Notes: generated by a model from the letters alone, not told the origin. Shown: positions 11,871 to 22,399, numbered from the stretch's first letter. The stretch: 64,000 nt of DNA from Berberis thunbergii (GCA_003290165.1 QNQO01008320.1:1-64000); one strand, 5' to 3'. A program made the numbers and translations.

Positions 11871-12960
11871 GGTAGCATTTTTCCATTTTTGTTCTCCAAC
11901 CAATATGTTTCTAGTCTGTTGATTTTTATTACTCGGAATGGTCCTTGCTAGTTTAGGTTTAGCTTGCATACGCCAGGTTCCTTCATGTTGAGTTGGGCTT
12001 TTCGTAATACCCAGTCCATTACGTTAAAACTATGGATTAGCACCTTCTTGTTGTAATATCCTGCCTTACGCTGTTGGTAGGCTATTGTTTTGATGGAGGC
12101 TGCTTAACGCTTCTCTCCCAAGAGATCCAGTGTAATTCTCAATGCTTCGATGTTGTCCTCAGCGTGGAATTCTTCAGTTTGGAATGTTGGCATTCAGATC
12201 CCATGAGTATCATTGCTTGTGACCCGTACGTGAGGGCGAAAGGTGTGTCTCCTGTCGGAGTTCGTTTTGTTATTCTTTACGCCCAAAGGATGTCGAGTGA
12301 TTATGATGTTCACAATCCTTTTGCTACCTTGAGTCTTCTTTCGATTGCTTTCGAGATTGTCCTGTTGGTGACCTCGGCTTGTCCGTTTGCATGTGGATGA
12401 GCAAGCACAGAGAAATGTTTGCAGGATATTTAGATTTTCGCATAACTCCTTATCCTTCTTGCCTTCGAATTGCTTCCCATTGTTGGTGACAATTACCCTT
12501 GGGATCCCAAATCTGCATATGATGTCTCTCCAAATAAACTTCTTGACTTGGGCTTCTCCTATCTTTGTAAGGGCTTCTACTTCTATCCACTTGGTGTAGT
12601 CTACTGTAACGAGGAGAAAATTCTTCTTATCAGAGGCTAGGAATGGTCCTACGATGTCCATTCTCCATTGTGTGAATGGCAAGGGACAACACATTGGGAT
12701 CAGGTTCTGTCCCGGCATGTGAGTGTATGGGGCACATCTTTGGCATTTGTCGCATTTGCAAACGAGCTTTGGAGCATCTGCTTGCATTGTTGGCCAGTAG
12801 TAACCCAGTGTGAGAGCTTTATGGGCCAATACTCTTCCCCCTGGATGATTTTCGCATGTGTTGTGGTGGATTTCTTCCATAACGTATTCAACATCTTCTG
12901 GTGCAACGCACTTTAGCAACAAGCTCGTCGCAAACCTTCTATATAGTTTTTTATTTGATC
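11871..12960 (-). pseudogene. Gypsy integrase region of pol
   Basis: From 12,922 downward the minus frame gives the N-terminal zinc-binding HHCC pattern (EIHHNTCENHPGG, then CKCDKCQRC). The catalytic core follows: MDIVGPF near 12,655 carries the first Asp. The second catalytic site reads VTNNGKQF near 12,485 where DNG is expected, so the Asp has become Asn and the enzyme would be inactive even if translated. After frameshifts, the C-terminal DWVLRKAQLNMKEPG and GPFRV segments (about 12,040-11,890) match the usual integrase end that contacts LTR DNA. Integrase inserts the reverse-transcribed copy into the genome. Confidence 0.85.
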
Positions 12961-13229
12961 ATTGTGTATCTTGTTGTTCGATTTCGTAGCTTTCTGGATT
13001 CCATCTTATCTGCTGGAAGTTCTCCGTTTGATATATAAGCAAAGATTGGAGTTGTCCAATTGTTTTCTTGATTCGTAATGCATGCTTCTTCTGCTGGGTT
13101 TTCAAGTATGAAGCTTCCTTGTGTCATGACAAGTGGGTTGTTATTACCCTTAATTGTCGATGCTTTCTTTGCTAGTTCGTCGGCTCTTTTTTTTTGGCCT
13201 TGCGCACCGTAGAATAGTAGCATTCTGAA

Positions 13230-13640
13230 AGCCTTATACTTGCTCTATGGTTTTCTAGTGGTGGGCTTTCATTCGGGTATCTTTGACTTGAAATTTTTCG
13301 TTTCGTTGATTGACCCCAAGTTTGGAATTAGTAAAGACACTAATGTCCTTTATTCCCAATTGTTTTGCTAACTGTAGCCACGCTATCATGGCTTCATACT
13401 TGGCTTTATTGTTAGAGGCTTTAAAACTAAATTTTAGTGACTTCTTTAATGTGATGCCTTCCAAGTTGTACAAGACTAGTCCAGCTCCGCTTCCTGCCTC
13501 GTTTGACACTCCATCACAGCGGAGGATCCATCCATCGATGATTGGTTTGGATTGTTCTTCTCTGCTCTCATTTTTCGCCTGTTGGTTGTTGCTTCTTGTG
13601 AACTCAGCGATGAAATCTGCTAGTGCCTGAGCCTTGATAG
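13230..13640 (-). pseudogene. Archaeal-type RNase H domain of gypsy pol
   Basis: The minus strand reads CDGVSNEAGSGAGLVLYN (about 13,520-13,465), KASNNKAKYEAMIAWLQLAK (about 13,420) and ISVFTNSKLGVNQ (about 13,320). The (A)SNNxAxYEAxIAxLxLAK block is the hallmark of the additional RNase H in Tat-type elements, here with Glu-to-Lys and Asp-to-Asn changes at conserved places. Such domains degrade the RNA strand or supplement the retroviral-type RNase H. The frame is closed by stops on both sides. Confidence 0.8.
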
Positions 13641-14900
13641 TGGTTCTGGGGGCATATCTGATGTCGAATTGTTCAAGTTCTATTACCTACTACACCATTC
13701 TTCTCGATAGTCTAACTTGTGTAGTACCGATCGAAGCGGTTGTTCACTCATAGCCGTGATTGGGTGTGCTTGTAAGCATGGTCATATTTTTCATGACGAC
13801 AAGATTAGAGTGAGCGCCAATTTCTCTAGGGTCGGATAGTTGATTTCTGCATCGACGAGTTTTTTGCTGATGTAGTACATTGGTTTTTGCATGCCTTTTT
13901 CTTTCCGTGTCAATGTGAACTCACCGCGTGATCGGATATAGATACAATGCTTCTCCCATATTCAGTTTTGTTACTAGCTTTGTGCTTCCCACATACATCT
14001 TAAGGCTTTGAAAGGCTTCCTCGCATTCAACATTCAACTCGAATGTCTTGTTCCCATTCAAAATTTTGAAGAAATGTAAGCATTTGTCTGATGATCTGGA
14101 GATGAACCTGTTGAAAGCTGTTATTCACCCATTAAGACTCTAGACACCTTTTACGTTTGTTGGTAACTGCATGTTGAGAAGCGCTTGTATCTGTTTTGGA
14201 TCGGCCTCAATTCCTCTTTGGTTGACCATGTACCCAAGGAACTTCCCTGACTCTACTCCAAAAGTGCACTTCTCTGGGTTTGCAACTGAGAAAAAACTTG
14301 TTCAAGATCTGCGACGTGGTCTGCTCAGCGTGAGCTTTTGATAAGCATATCATCGATGTAAACTTCCATTGTTTTTCGAATTTGATATTTGAACATTTTT
14401 TTCACTAGCCATTGGTATGTTGCTTCCGCGTTCTTTAATCCGAAAGGCATTACTCGATTATAGTATGTACCCCTTTTCGTTATGAAAGATTGTTTTTCGG
14501 TCTGGAGGGTACATCTAAATCTGATTATACCCAAAGTATGCATCCATGAAGTTCAACATTTCATGACCGTCAATTGCATGCACTATCTGATCTATTCATG
14601 GAAGCGGGAAATTGTCTTTGGGACATGTTTTATTTAGATCAATGTAGTCAACGCACACCTTCCATTTGTCATTCTTCTTTTTTACTAGCATTGTGTTTGC
14701 CAACCAATTGGGGTAGTAAGCTTCTTTTGTCATCCCTGAATTGAGTAGGTACACTTCCTAGTTTATTGCCTGATTACGCTCCAGGGCCACTGATCTTTTT
14801 TGTCAAACCGGATTCTTGTCTGGGTTCACTTGTAGTTTGTGGGAGATCCCTAGCATATCCTTCATTGTCCATGCAAAAACATTTTGGTTATCTTTCAGCA
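13641..14900 (-). pseudogene. Gypsy reverse transcriptase and connection/RNase H, broken
   Basis: Catalytic motif YIDD is at 14,360-14,349, in the context EVYIDDMLIKS. Just upstream is YNRVMPFGLKNAEATYQ, the usual FGLKNAxATYQ block. Further along, the minus strand reads FISRSSDKCLHFFKIL (about 14,105-14,060) and ECEEAFQSLK (about 14,020), the connection between reverse transcriptase and RNase H. Upstream near 14,700-14,640 the TKEAYYPNWLANTM-like segment is also recognisable. Stops and frameshifts occur throughout, so no enzyme can be made. The role was copying the element's RNA into DNA in the cytoplasmic particle. Confidence 0.85.
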
Positions 14901-15099
14901 TTTAGATCAGTTCCTTTGCGAGTCTATGCAAAAACATCTAGGTAGACATTGATTATTTCTTCTTAGGGTTGTCCGGTGTTAAGTTGATCTCGCGGACTAG
15001 TTGGGGTCGTATTGTCGTGCAGAGAGTTCGAACTCTTTTCATCAAGTTGTTGTGAAGGCTCCTCTAGTCGTTACAATAATTTCTATTTATGGGGAGTCT

Positions 15100-15680
15100 T
15101 TATTGATGTGAAATGATACTCACGGGCCATTGGTTGATCTCCTTTGATCTTTTTGTGTTATTGTCAGCATGGTATTTTAAGCATTGGTGTACAGTGGAGG
15201 AGACTGTGCCCATTTTGTGTATCCATGGTTTCACGAGTAGCATGTTGTATGCAGCAGAAGCATCAATGACAAGGAAGTTTGTCAATAATACTCGTTGTTT
15301 TCCTAGCTATCCTATTTCGACCGATAGTTGAATCATTTCCAGCGGATGACATTGTTCCCTACTAAAACTCACCATAGATTGATCACTAGGTGAACCACAT
15401 CCTTCGGAAGGTTGTCAAGTATAGGAGGTTGGTTGAGCTGTCGGTGTTGACCAACACCCTTTTGATTAACCATTTAGCTATCATGACCGAGATCACTAGA
15501 ACCTCATTGTGTGGGAAATTAACCCCATTTGCATCTTCGTTCGAGAAAGTTACAGTCTTATGCATCGTTTTTGCATGTTGTGCGGACGGTTCTTGGAATC
15601 TGATCTTTTCTCGCAAGTCTATGACTATACGCTTTTGGGATCTATTGGATTGTTCATTTTCTCCAGCCGCACCGTGCAAG
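15100..15680 (-). pseudogene. Gypsy protease region
   Basis: The minus strand gives TFSNEDANGVNFPHNEVLVIS (near 15,535) and then VLVNTDSSTNLLY (about 15,455), where the aspartic protease motif VDTGSS is expected. The catalytic segment is therefore altered to VNTDSS. The region continues with FLVIDASAAYNMLL and PWIHKMGTVSSTVHQCLKY (about 15,275-15,170), which matches the standard YNxILGRPWL and STxHQxLKF block downstream of protease in plant gypsy polyproteins. Protease would cut Gag-Pol inside the particle; this copy cannot. Confidence 0.8.
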
Positions 15681-15689
15681 ATGTATGTT

Positions 15690-15848
15690 GTCTTCTTTGC
15701 TCACTCCCTTGAAATCATTGTTTCATTCTCGAGTTCGACGAATTGTCCGAGTCGTCCCTCTCTGATATCACATTCAATCTCATCCTTCAGACTATGATAA
15801 TTGTCAGTATCATGGCTGTAATCAATGTGGAAGAGACAGTGTTTGTTC
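15690..15848 (-). pseudogene. Gypsy gag, part 2 (zinc-binding C-terminal part)
   Basis: The minus strand reads KNKHCLFHIDYSHDT followed by LKDEIECDIREGRL, the CxFHxDxxHDT-type zinc-binding motif and following helix of plant gypsy Gag. The first part of the same reading frame ends at 32,575, on the far side of the CACTA nest. When one TTG duplication is counted once, the two parts are in phase, which confirms the insertion site. Confidence 0.85.
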
Positions 15849-15851
15849 TTG
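15849..15851. repeat. Target duplication TTG, left copy (outer CACTA)
   Basis: The three bases TTG before CACTACACC match the TTG at 32,572-32,574. A 3-bp duplication is the norm for CACTA elements. Confidence 0.85.
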
Positions 15852-15870
15852 CACTACACCAAAAATACCC

Positions 15871-16215
15871 ATACGCAACGGTTTGGGACCATGGGGGTAA
15901 GCTATTGCCACGGCTTAGAGGCCTGGCCATTTGAGGCGTCGCCAAATCACATTTGACGGCTATAAACCGTGGCAACACTTATTAGCAACGGATTTATGTT
16001 CGAGAACGCTTGATGATTTTATGCATTTAGCCACGATTTTAAGCCATTGCAAACATTATGGCAACGGTTTTAAGCCGTGGTAAGTGATGGCCACGATTTT
16101 AAGCCGTGGCAAGCATGAAATACCACAATTTTAAGTTTTGGGCAGTCAAAACAAAATTCAAAAAAAAAAGAAATCTGGTTTGTTGCGAGGGTTTGAAACC
16201 GTTGCAAATTACCAT
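15871..16215. repeat. Subterminal palindromic repeats of CACTA-1, left
   Basis: About eight degenerate copies of gcaacggttttaagccgtggc and its sequence variants, spaced roughly 28-45 bases (for example near 15,875, 15,906, 16,031, 16,061 and 16,089). Each unit can fold on itself. They are probable binding sites for the transposition protein, as TNPA sites are in En/Spm. Confidence 0.8.
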
Positions 16216-16559
16216 AATCGAAAAAAAATTACATTTTTTTGCTGCTGCAGCAAAATCACAGCCCCACACCTGCAAAATTAGTCCTTACTAAGATGAATAT
16301 TTTCTTCAAGTTATAGAGTATATCATAACAAAGCATCCATATAAAATCAAATCCTTAAAACAGTCAACTCAGACTACTACAAGGCAGCAACCACAACAAT
16401 CTTTGCAAATGAATACTTTATTCCTAGATTGTAAACATCTTAAGTCGTGAACTAGTACACTCAATATTAGAACAGGCAAAAGTGAGGAAATGAAGAAAAT
16501 ATAAGACATGGTATTGTATGAACCTGAAGAATCAAACAACAACGACAAAGTGCCTTTGC

Positions 16560-17110
16560 AGACTCTATTATGTGCTCGAAGCTTTGCCTTTGCAGACTCT
16601 GTTGCTGCCATATAGCTTGGCAACTTTGGACTGTTATGTGACCCATTTTTCGGATATTCCTGCTTTGCTGGAAATGAAGCTCTCCTCTTGCTGGCCTTCT
16701 CATTGCTAGTTTTAACTTCCTTTGAAAACAACTCCTCATTTGTCACATGACCACTTTCTTCCTTCCGAGTGCTCTCCACAGTTGGTGAATCAACAACAGG
16801 ATGAGCATCATGCAACTCATCAACTATATCATCTGCTACCAATGACTTCAGAAGACTTCCTCCATGAAGATCTTTAGACATTTGTGCATCCACTTCAATT
16901 TTCTTCTTCTCAGAAAGCTCAACCATGCCCATATCTGGAACATGAGGTGCTGGAGAGCCCGATGCCTTGCTAGTGGTGTGTCTCGGCTTCTCAACCTCAG
17001 TCCCAACCATGCCCATATCTGGAGAACATGATGTCTTTGTAGTAATATGTTTCAATTTCACATTCTGAACCTCTATCGTATCAGCAATCTTAGTTGTGGA
17101 GTTTGAGACC
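16560..17110 (-). pseudogene. Captured IQD (IQ-domain) protein fragment, C-terminal DUF4005 part
   Basis: The minus ORF from 17,061 contains RRASFPAKQEYPKNG and NSPKLPSYMAATESAKAKLR, the conserved DUF4005 block near the C-terminus of IQD31/32-type proteins. Upstream is Ser/Lys/Glu-rich low-complexity sequence with an internal near-repeat (CSPDMGMVGTEVEKPRHTT and VPDMGMVELSEKKK). IQD proteins are plant calmodulin-binding scaffolds on microtubules and membranes. The IQ motif itself is absent here, so this is only the 3' portion. Possible further IQD-like sequence lies at 17,645-17,725. After the DUF4005 block the frame runs on without meaning into intron-like sequence. The 230-codon ORF makes it look like a gene, but it sits wholly inside CACTA-1 and has no complete structure. 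Confidence 0.75.
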
Positions 17111-17465
17111 TTTGTAGTAATAGATCCTGATCGAATATCAAAAAAGTATTAAAACATAACAAATTATTTCAGATATCAATATTAAAAATACGAATATGTC
17201 TTCCTTTTTGTGCTTCAGTGAACAAAAAAAGTTATGTATTTATTTATTTTCTTTGCTTCCAAGGTATGTTAAGAATTACTACCATAACAATCTTTCAATG
17301 GCGTAGGGTAAGCAACACAAATTCCATTCTACGTTTACTGTATTTTACAAAAAATATGAAAGAAATAAACTGAAAATACTTGTAGCATTTGTTTTATATA
17401 CCGTGAATTTAAGGATAAAAAAATCATATATGAAAAGGATTTTAATTTACAAATATGAAAGTAGA

Positions 17466-17597
17466 GGGTTTTTTTTTGGTAGGGCGGGTAGGTTTTTATT
17501 GGATACCACACCATTAAATGCCATTGATAGTGTTCAAACCCTGGAATTATAATACCATCTGCCACAAGTATACCAGCTGAGCTAGTACCAAGTTTAC
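17466..17597 (-). mobile_element. tRNA-derived SINE inside CACTA-1
   Basis: On the minus strand the head carries a pol III box A (TAGCTCAGCTGGTATAC, 17,584-17,568) and a box B-like GGGTTTGAAC (17,541-17,532) about 43 bases apart, as in a tRNA. It ends in a short A-run at about 17,467-17,476. Flanking sequence TTTACAAATATGAAAGT (from 17,446) is echoed by TTTACAAAAAATATGAAAGT (from 17,593), a probable target duplication. A third similar word at about 17,340 is a caution. The length of about 130 bp is short for a plant SINE. Confidence 0.65.
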
Positions 17598-18050
17598 AAA
17601 AAATATGAAAGTGAAGGTTGTTAAATGAATAAACTCACGAGAATTCTTTTCTTAGAAAGTTTTGTTTGAGGCCAGAAGCGTCCAAAGATTCTTCAGGAAG
17701 TCTACCTTCTGGATCAGGCTTCCTACAAGAAAACGCTATTGTTACAAGTTAACGGACTACAGACGTGAATCGTTAGCAGTTCGCAATTGTCAAAGAACAA
17801 ACGAAAGAACTATATGGGCTAACTTTCAATTTCATCAAAACCCATGTACCAAGGACATTTTGTATTCAAAATATTCCATGCTTTGGCCACTCCAACACTT
17901 TACTAGATTGGACACTCCATGCTTAGATCCAAAACTTTTCACATATTTTTCAAAGGTTCCAATTCCAAAACATACTTTTATAAATGTTATAAGTAAATTA
18001 TGGCAAGCTAAACAACTAGAAAATAAACAATTAAACCAATAAATGAAATA

Positions 18051-18310
18051 AAATAAAGTCAAAATTCCAATCTATGTGTGTCCCCAATTTGGTGGGGTTT
18101 TTTAGTCGACGTGTGATGTAGGCTAATGGTAACTCATCATTCCCAAAACTAACTGTAAAAATCATCCAATAACTTTGTGATCCGAATAAAATAAAAAATA
18201 AAACCGAACAGACAAGAAATTGCATAGCATGTAGTGAACTATAATGCAATATAGGACATATTTGTGTTTACTATATCAACTCAGAGTTACTGATGCTTGA
18301 CATATTTTCG
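18051..18310. other. Unassigned interior of CACTA-1
   Basis: AT-rich sequence with no exon that I recognise. A minus ORF at 18,249-18,031 has a hydrophobic start but no family resemblance. Confidence 0.3.
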
Positions 18311-18313
18311 CAG

Positions 18314-18435
18314 GCCAAACCAGAGACTGTTGATAAGGAAATAGTTGGCTTTACCAGCTGATTCTGCAGTCATTGGTAAATCGAAGTTTTCTGCTCTTGG
18401 AGTTGATTCTATGGATGCGGTATTTTCAAAATGGA
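18314..18435 (+). pseudogene. Captured plastid acyl carrier protein exon
   Basis: After a CAG acceptor at 18,311-18,313 the plus strand reads AKPETVDK, then after a small deletion LALPADSAVIGKSKFSALGV followed by DSMDAVF. This is the ACP core: helix 1, the LPxDxxVxGxSKFxxLGADSLD loop and the phosphopantetheine attachment Ser. The usual ADSLDTVE has become VDSMDAVF. ACP carries growing acyl chains in plastid fatty-acid synthesis. This copy lacks the transit peptide and helices 3-4, contains a frameshift, and lies on the opposite strand to the other gene pieces in this element. Confidence 0.7.
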
Positions 18436-18831
18436 GGTATTTGATGTTTTGGATGAATGGTGTTATCATGATTGAACCATTGGTTATTGTTGTTATTACC
18501 AAACCAAATCTAAAATTGCATCAATTTTGGTAGAATGAAGGGTTCCAATCGGTGTGGACAGAATACCAAACTCATGTAAGTTCTAAAATCCTCCACACCA
18601 TCACAAATAAAGATGTAAGTGTGACCAAACTAACTGTTGTCCAGCTTGTGCTTCAATGAGACTCCATGCAAATGCAAGCAACATTTTAACAATCAAATGC
18701 AACATGTATTTATTCGATATATCCTAAGATATAAAAAGGAGTCCTTAAAATCGTTGATATTAAACTTCCTTAAAAATAAGAAAATAAAAACATTCAACTT
18801 ATTCGATATATATATTTAGCTTACTATGGTA

Positions 18832-18834
18832 TAA
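18832..18834. repeat. Target duplication TAA, left copy (inner CACTA)
   Basis: TAA immediately before CACTACACC matches TAA at 28,010-28,012. Confidence 0.85.
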
Positions 18835-18854
18835 CACTACACCAAAAACCCCCA

Positions 18855-19247
18855 TTAGCAACGGTTCTATACCGTGGGCGTAAGCCATTGCCACGGCTAA
18901 GAGCCGTGGACTACAGGGGCGTCGCGAAATCCTTTGTAACGGCTAAAAACCGTTGCTAAAATTGTAGCAACGGTTTTATGCTTGAATGGGGGGCGTGATT
19001 TTTAGAAATTAGCAACGGTTATGAACCGTTGCAATCATAATAGCAACGGTTTTTAGCCGTGGCAACAATAGCAACGGTTTTAAGCCGTGCCAAGGTGTAG
19101 ATATTAGCAACGGTTTTAAGCCGTGGCTAATTAATTAGCAACGGTTTTAAGCCGTGGCTAACTCTAACCACGGTTATAAGCCGTGGCAAGGTAGCCACGG
19201 TTTTTAGCCGTTGCAATAGTTAGCCACGGTTTTAAACCGTGGCAAAA
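18855..19247. repeat. Subterminal palindromic repeats of CACTA-2, left (about 12 units)
   Basis: Units such as gcaacggttttaagccgtggc recur every 28-36 bases, including exact or near-exact copies near 19,042, 19,107, 19,138, 19,195 and 19,223. Each has imperfectly complementary arms (gcaacgg / ccgtggc). The array ends at an A-run. Confidence 0.9.
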
Positions 19248-19281
19248 AAAAAAAAAATGTTTTTTTTTTTTTTTTTTTCTA
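19243..19281. repeat. A-run followed by T-run (foldback)
   Basis: About 14 A, then TG, then about 20 T, directly after the subterminal array. The two runs are complementary and would form a strong hairpin. Confidence 0.8.
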
Positions 19282-19489
19282 TCAAATGCCTTTGAGTCAT
19301 TGAGTCAAAATTCTATCAAATAATGGAGGCAAAGTAATGTAATTAATAAGAAAATGTATTACATTGAGTCAAAATCTCTCAAATACAATGACACACATTA
19401 TCTAGTGTAGGGAATCAATGTTCTTTTATACATACACACAACTTTAGTTCTTTATCAACAAACCATTATCTAGTGTAGGGAATCAATGT

Positions 19490-20025
19490 TCTTGCTAAGC
19501 TCGTCGAGCTTCTTCATCCTTAATCTTTCACTCTCGCTTACCAGCTGTGCATGAGGACAACACAATGAAAATGAATCAGCAAAAATATTTGGAAAATATG
19601 ACGAGATTTAGTCAGGTTTATGATATTCCAGTCAAGATGAAGACTTTACCTCCATTAACTTTGTTATTAGTTGAGCTTTCTCCTTGTTCTTGTCATTTAA
19701 AGCTTCAAGTGCTTCCTTGTATTCCTTCTCCTGTAATCAAACCAGTTGTTATCTGGTTAATCAATTCTCTTTTTGTCTGATCATTTGATCACAATAGTAC
19801 ATGACGATGAATTCTATTAAAGAGTTTAATTAATTCAGGGAATGTTAACTTTAATCTGACGAAAACATGAAGACCAAAAAATGATTGAAATAAAGTATAG
19901 ATGTTGTACCTTCTTCTGGCAGCTCTGACCAAGAGGCTTTAACTCTTTGTTAACTGTGTCAATTTTCTTGCGTACCGCTGCTACTTCCTTTCTCATGGGA
20001 TCTGCTAGTCCTTCAAGTTCCTGTA
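19490..20025 (-). pseudogene. Captured RAB6-interacting golgin-like (DUF662) gene fragment
   Basis: Three exons are visible on the minus strand. The first (20,022-19,909) reads ELEGLADPMRKEVAAVRKKI and KELKPLGQSCQKK. The second (19,735-19,649) reads EKEYKEALEALNDKNKEKAQ and LITKLME. The third (19,548-19,490) reads LVSESERLRMKKLDELSK. They follow each other as in the plant DUF662 / GORAB-like family, a short coiled-coil Golgi protein. Introns with plausible GT/AG borders remain between them. The N-terminal exon is not seen, and the sequence at 20,700-20,560 does not clearly belong. No complete protein can be made. Confidence 0.75.
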
Positions 20026-20559
20026 AGAATTATATGTTTGGTTTGTTGAGAAGATGAATGAAATTACTTCTCTTGAATAAATCACAAAAATTTGGTTTGT
20101 TTAGAAGATGAATGAAATTACTTCTCATTAACAAATCACAAAAACAGGAACTTATTGCAATAACTTGCACTTAAAACTCTATGTTTGGTTGCAAAGAAAA
20201 AACTCCATGAAAATAGTGAAAAATAGAAAGGGAAGAGAGTAAAGAAATTCCCTCCTGTCTGGTCTCTACCTTTTCACTGTTTTTCATGGAATTTTTTCTT
20301 GCAAACTAAACATAGCTTAAAGTAGATTAATTCATTCAAGTAAAACTAAGCAGTCCTAGAAATATCAGACTGATTGAGGAACTTTTTATGTTCTTCCTCG
20401 GTCCATCTTTCTCTTTGTTTTGTAATTGTGTAAGGCTTTCTTGCCTATTCAAATGAAGATAAAACAACAAAAGGAAATAAATATTATGATTGAACAATTG
20501 CTCAAATTGCAAAACAAATGCAAGAACATGGGGGAAAAATGAATGATAAAAAATACCTT

Positions 20560-20700
20560 GGGTGCCTGTTCATCTCCGGATGAATACATCTCCTTTGCTT
20601 GGACTGTACTCCCAGATTGCGGCCCAACATCCAAACACATCCTATTGCCTCGTGTCAATATAGCACTTAAACCGTTTCCTTCACTTTTATCCTATACGAC
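20560..20700 (-). other. Coding-like stretch, unassigned
   Basis: A minus frame reads through GNRMCLDVGPQSGSTVQAKE and SSGDEQAPK. It looks like part of an exon, but I do not recognise the family. It lies upstream of the DUF662 pieces and could be another captured gene. Confidence 0.3.
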
Positions 20701-21479
20701 TATTAAAAAGAGAAATCATGTTAGATTGAAATTCGATTCTTCCATGTGAACAAATTTCTCGTTTGGTGATGAACATGTGATCCTAAATCTAGCAAGATCG
20801 TTCTAAACCTCTTCAAAGAAGAATCCACACCAAGTGCTAGACATCAGCAACTAGATTTCTAGGTGGATTCGCGAATTCATTTGTTCAATTCAAGATTAAT
20901 CTTTAATCTTTCCATCTTTTTCCATTTTTCCACATGAACATACTCATATGGTCATATCAAATAAGTCACCACTCAATAATTTAAAAATGGTTCAATTAAC
21001 AATCAAGTAGTTGATCAGTCATTGAGACAGATATATTTCATTTCATCATTAAATCCTCTCATACATACCTAAATTAGCAACCTTGTTCCAATTATACCCA
21101 AAAAGAGAATTATCCAAATAGTTATACATAACACTACTTAGAATCCAATTTTTTAGCCACCACCAAATTCAACATGCAACAGATCTCAAGTGATATTTTT
21201 GAAGTAATTCACAAACTGAACTATTTATTTCGACCAACTTACACGGTATCTTACGAAACATAACAAAGAGCTGAATCAAAAAACCATTCATTCAGACCAA
21301 CTGAAAAGATCTACAAATCCAAACTTTATTTGAATATCCAACAATATCCTTTGAACCATGGGGTACAAAGTGCATCCAAAAAGACACTTATAATGAACTA
21401 TAAAGAGCAAAGAAATGGGTATGTGCAGAAATAGATACCTGTTCAGACATCGCAGTAGAGACCCTTAGATATACACATA
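20701..21479. other. No gene recognised (CACTA-2 interior)
   Basis: AT-rich sequence with many stops on both strands; probably intron or UTR sequence carried along with the captured genes. Confidence 0.4.
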
Positions 21480-21640
21480 ATCAGATCCTCCCCTTTGCCT
21501 TTTGGTGGTGGTATTATTCCCTGTAGTAGTGCTCTTCACCTGCTGAATCTGCGACCGTTGCTGCTCCAACACCTTGAATCCTGGCAGGCTTAGAGAATTC
21601 ATACTTGTCATCAGGCTGCAAGAGCAAAAGGTAGAGTTTC
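21480..21640 (-). other. Coding-like stretch, unassigned
   Basis: The minus strand reads PDDKYEFSKPARIQGVGAA in one frame and LSLPGFKVLEQQRSQIQQ in another. It could be an exon of the following kinesin or of a different gene. I cannot assign it. Confidence 0.25.
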
Positions 21641-21800
21641 AATGGCTGTTGAGACAAATTTTAGTTCATCAATAAGCAAGAAAGCAACAATGATACATAC
21701 TCTTAGATGAAGGGTAATTTGTGTATTTTTCATTTTTCTTCAAGTTAAACAACAAATTATTCAAAGCCTGTAGGAAACACATGAAAATCACAAAATATAC

Positions 21801-22067
21801 CAGTTCTTTTTTACGGCGAATATGATTGGAGACCAAGTTGGCCATTTCTGCCAAAAGTTTCTCATATTCAGACTGTGTCTGTTCCTGTACTTGTGGAAAT
21901 TGGAATTATAAAATATCAGATGGATTACATGAAAATATATCTCTGGTTTCCAAATCTAAGGGCATGACTATAGTCTATAGACTATAGCATTATACCTCAT
22001 AAGCCTTCTGAAATTCTGCAATACTCTGCTGCTGGATCTCATGGTTTTGTTTTGTATGGTTGTCCAG
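21801..22067 (-). pseudogene. Captured kinesin-5 (BimC-type) fragment
   Basis: The minus strand reads LDNHTKQNHEIQQQSIAEFQ and KAYEEQ, with a GT donor after KAYE, and then, after an intron, TQSEYEKLLAEMANLVSNHI and RRKKEL ending at a GT donor (21,800-21,795). This is the C-terminal stalk of plant kinesin-5 motors (KIN5 / TKRP125 type), where the block SEAEKLLADxxxLVSxHxRRQKEL is conserved. Kinesin-5 slides antiparallel microtubules in the spindle. The motor domain is absent. The 5' edge is fused directly to an exportin fragment at about 22,068-22,073. Confidence 0.72.
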
Positions 22068-22072
22068 TTTAC

Positions 22073-22352
22073 ACTAAGGCGTGCCTGCCCAATGATGTCA
22101 ACCCATTTCTGCAGGAAAACCTTCTAATTAAGACCATGAACAATCGATTGACAAGGTTGAAAGCTAAAGAAGTATAGCACAAAGTGATCCAGGCACGAAT
22201 TCAGTATATAAAAAATCCTAAGAGTTTTGACTTTCAACTTCACCACCTAAAATATGTACAAGTGGAGAATTTACCTGATTTGGGAGTTCCATCAACCTTT
22301 GCAGATATTCATCCCTCTTCTGGGGATCAGATTCTGCTTGAATCATATTACC
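22073..22352 (-). pseudogene. XPO1: Captured exportin 1 (XPO1/CRM1) fragment
   Basis: The first exon (about 22,352-22,275) reads GNMIQAESDPQKRDEYLQRL then MELPNQ and ends at a GTAA donor. After an intron with a CAG acceptor (22,111-22,109), the second exon reads KWVDIIGQARLS. Exportin 1 has the same consecutive blocks (YLQRLMxLPNQ then KWxEIIGQAR), with the exon boundary between them. Exportin 1 carries leucine-rich-signal cargo out of the nucleus. Only about 40 residues of a protein of more than 1,000 are present. The reading frame is lost where the kinesin piece begins. Confidence 0.8.
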
Positions 22353-22399
22353 AAGTTTGTTTTCACTTGACAAGAGCAACATAAATGTCTCCAAGAGTT

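Noticed and set aside
16369..17061. 230-codon ORF as a functional IQD gene
   Set aside because: It contains only the DUF4005 end, reads on into intron-like sequence and lies wholly inside CACTA-1.
17568..17584. A true tRNA gene
   Set aside because: Boxes A and B are present, but no cloverleaf with acceptor stem pairing can be drawn, and a tail and target duplication indicate a SINE. The same reasoning applies at 58,453.
18855..19247. Regularly spaced direct repeats that look CRISPR-like
   Set aside because: The unit is palindromic and degenerate, the spacers are only about 7-15 bases, there are no cas genes, and the array lies directly inside a CACTA terminal repeat with a partner array at the other end. 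It is a subterminal transposon repeat.
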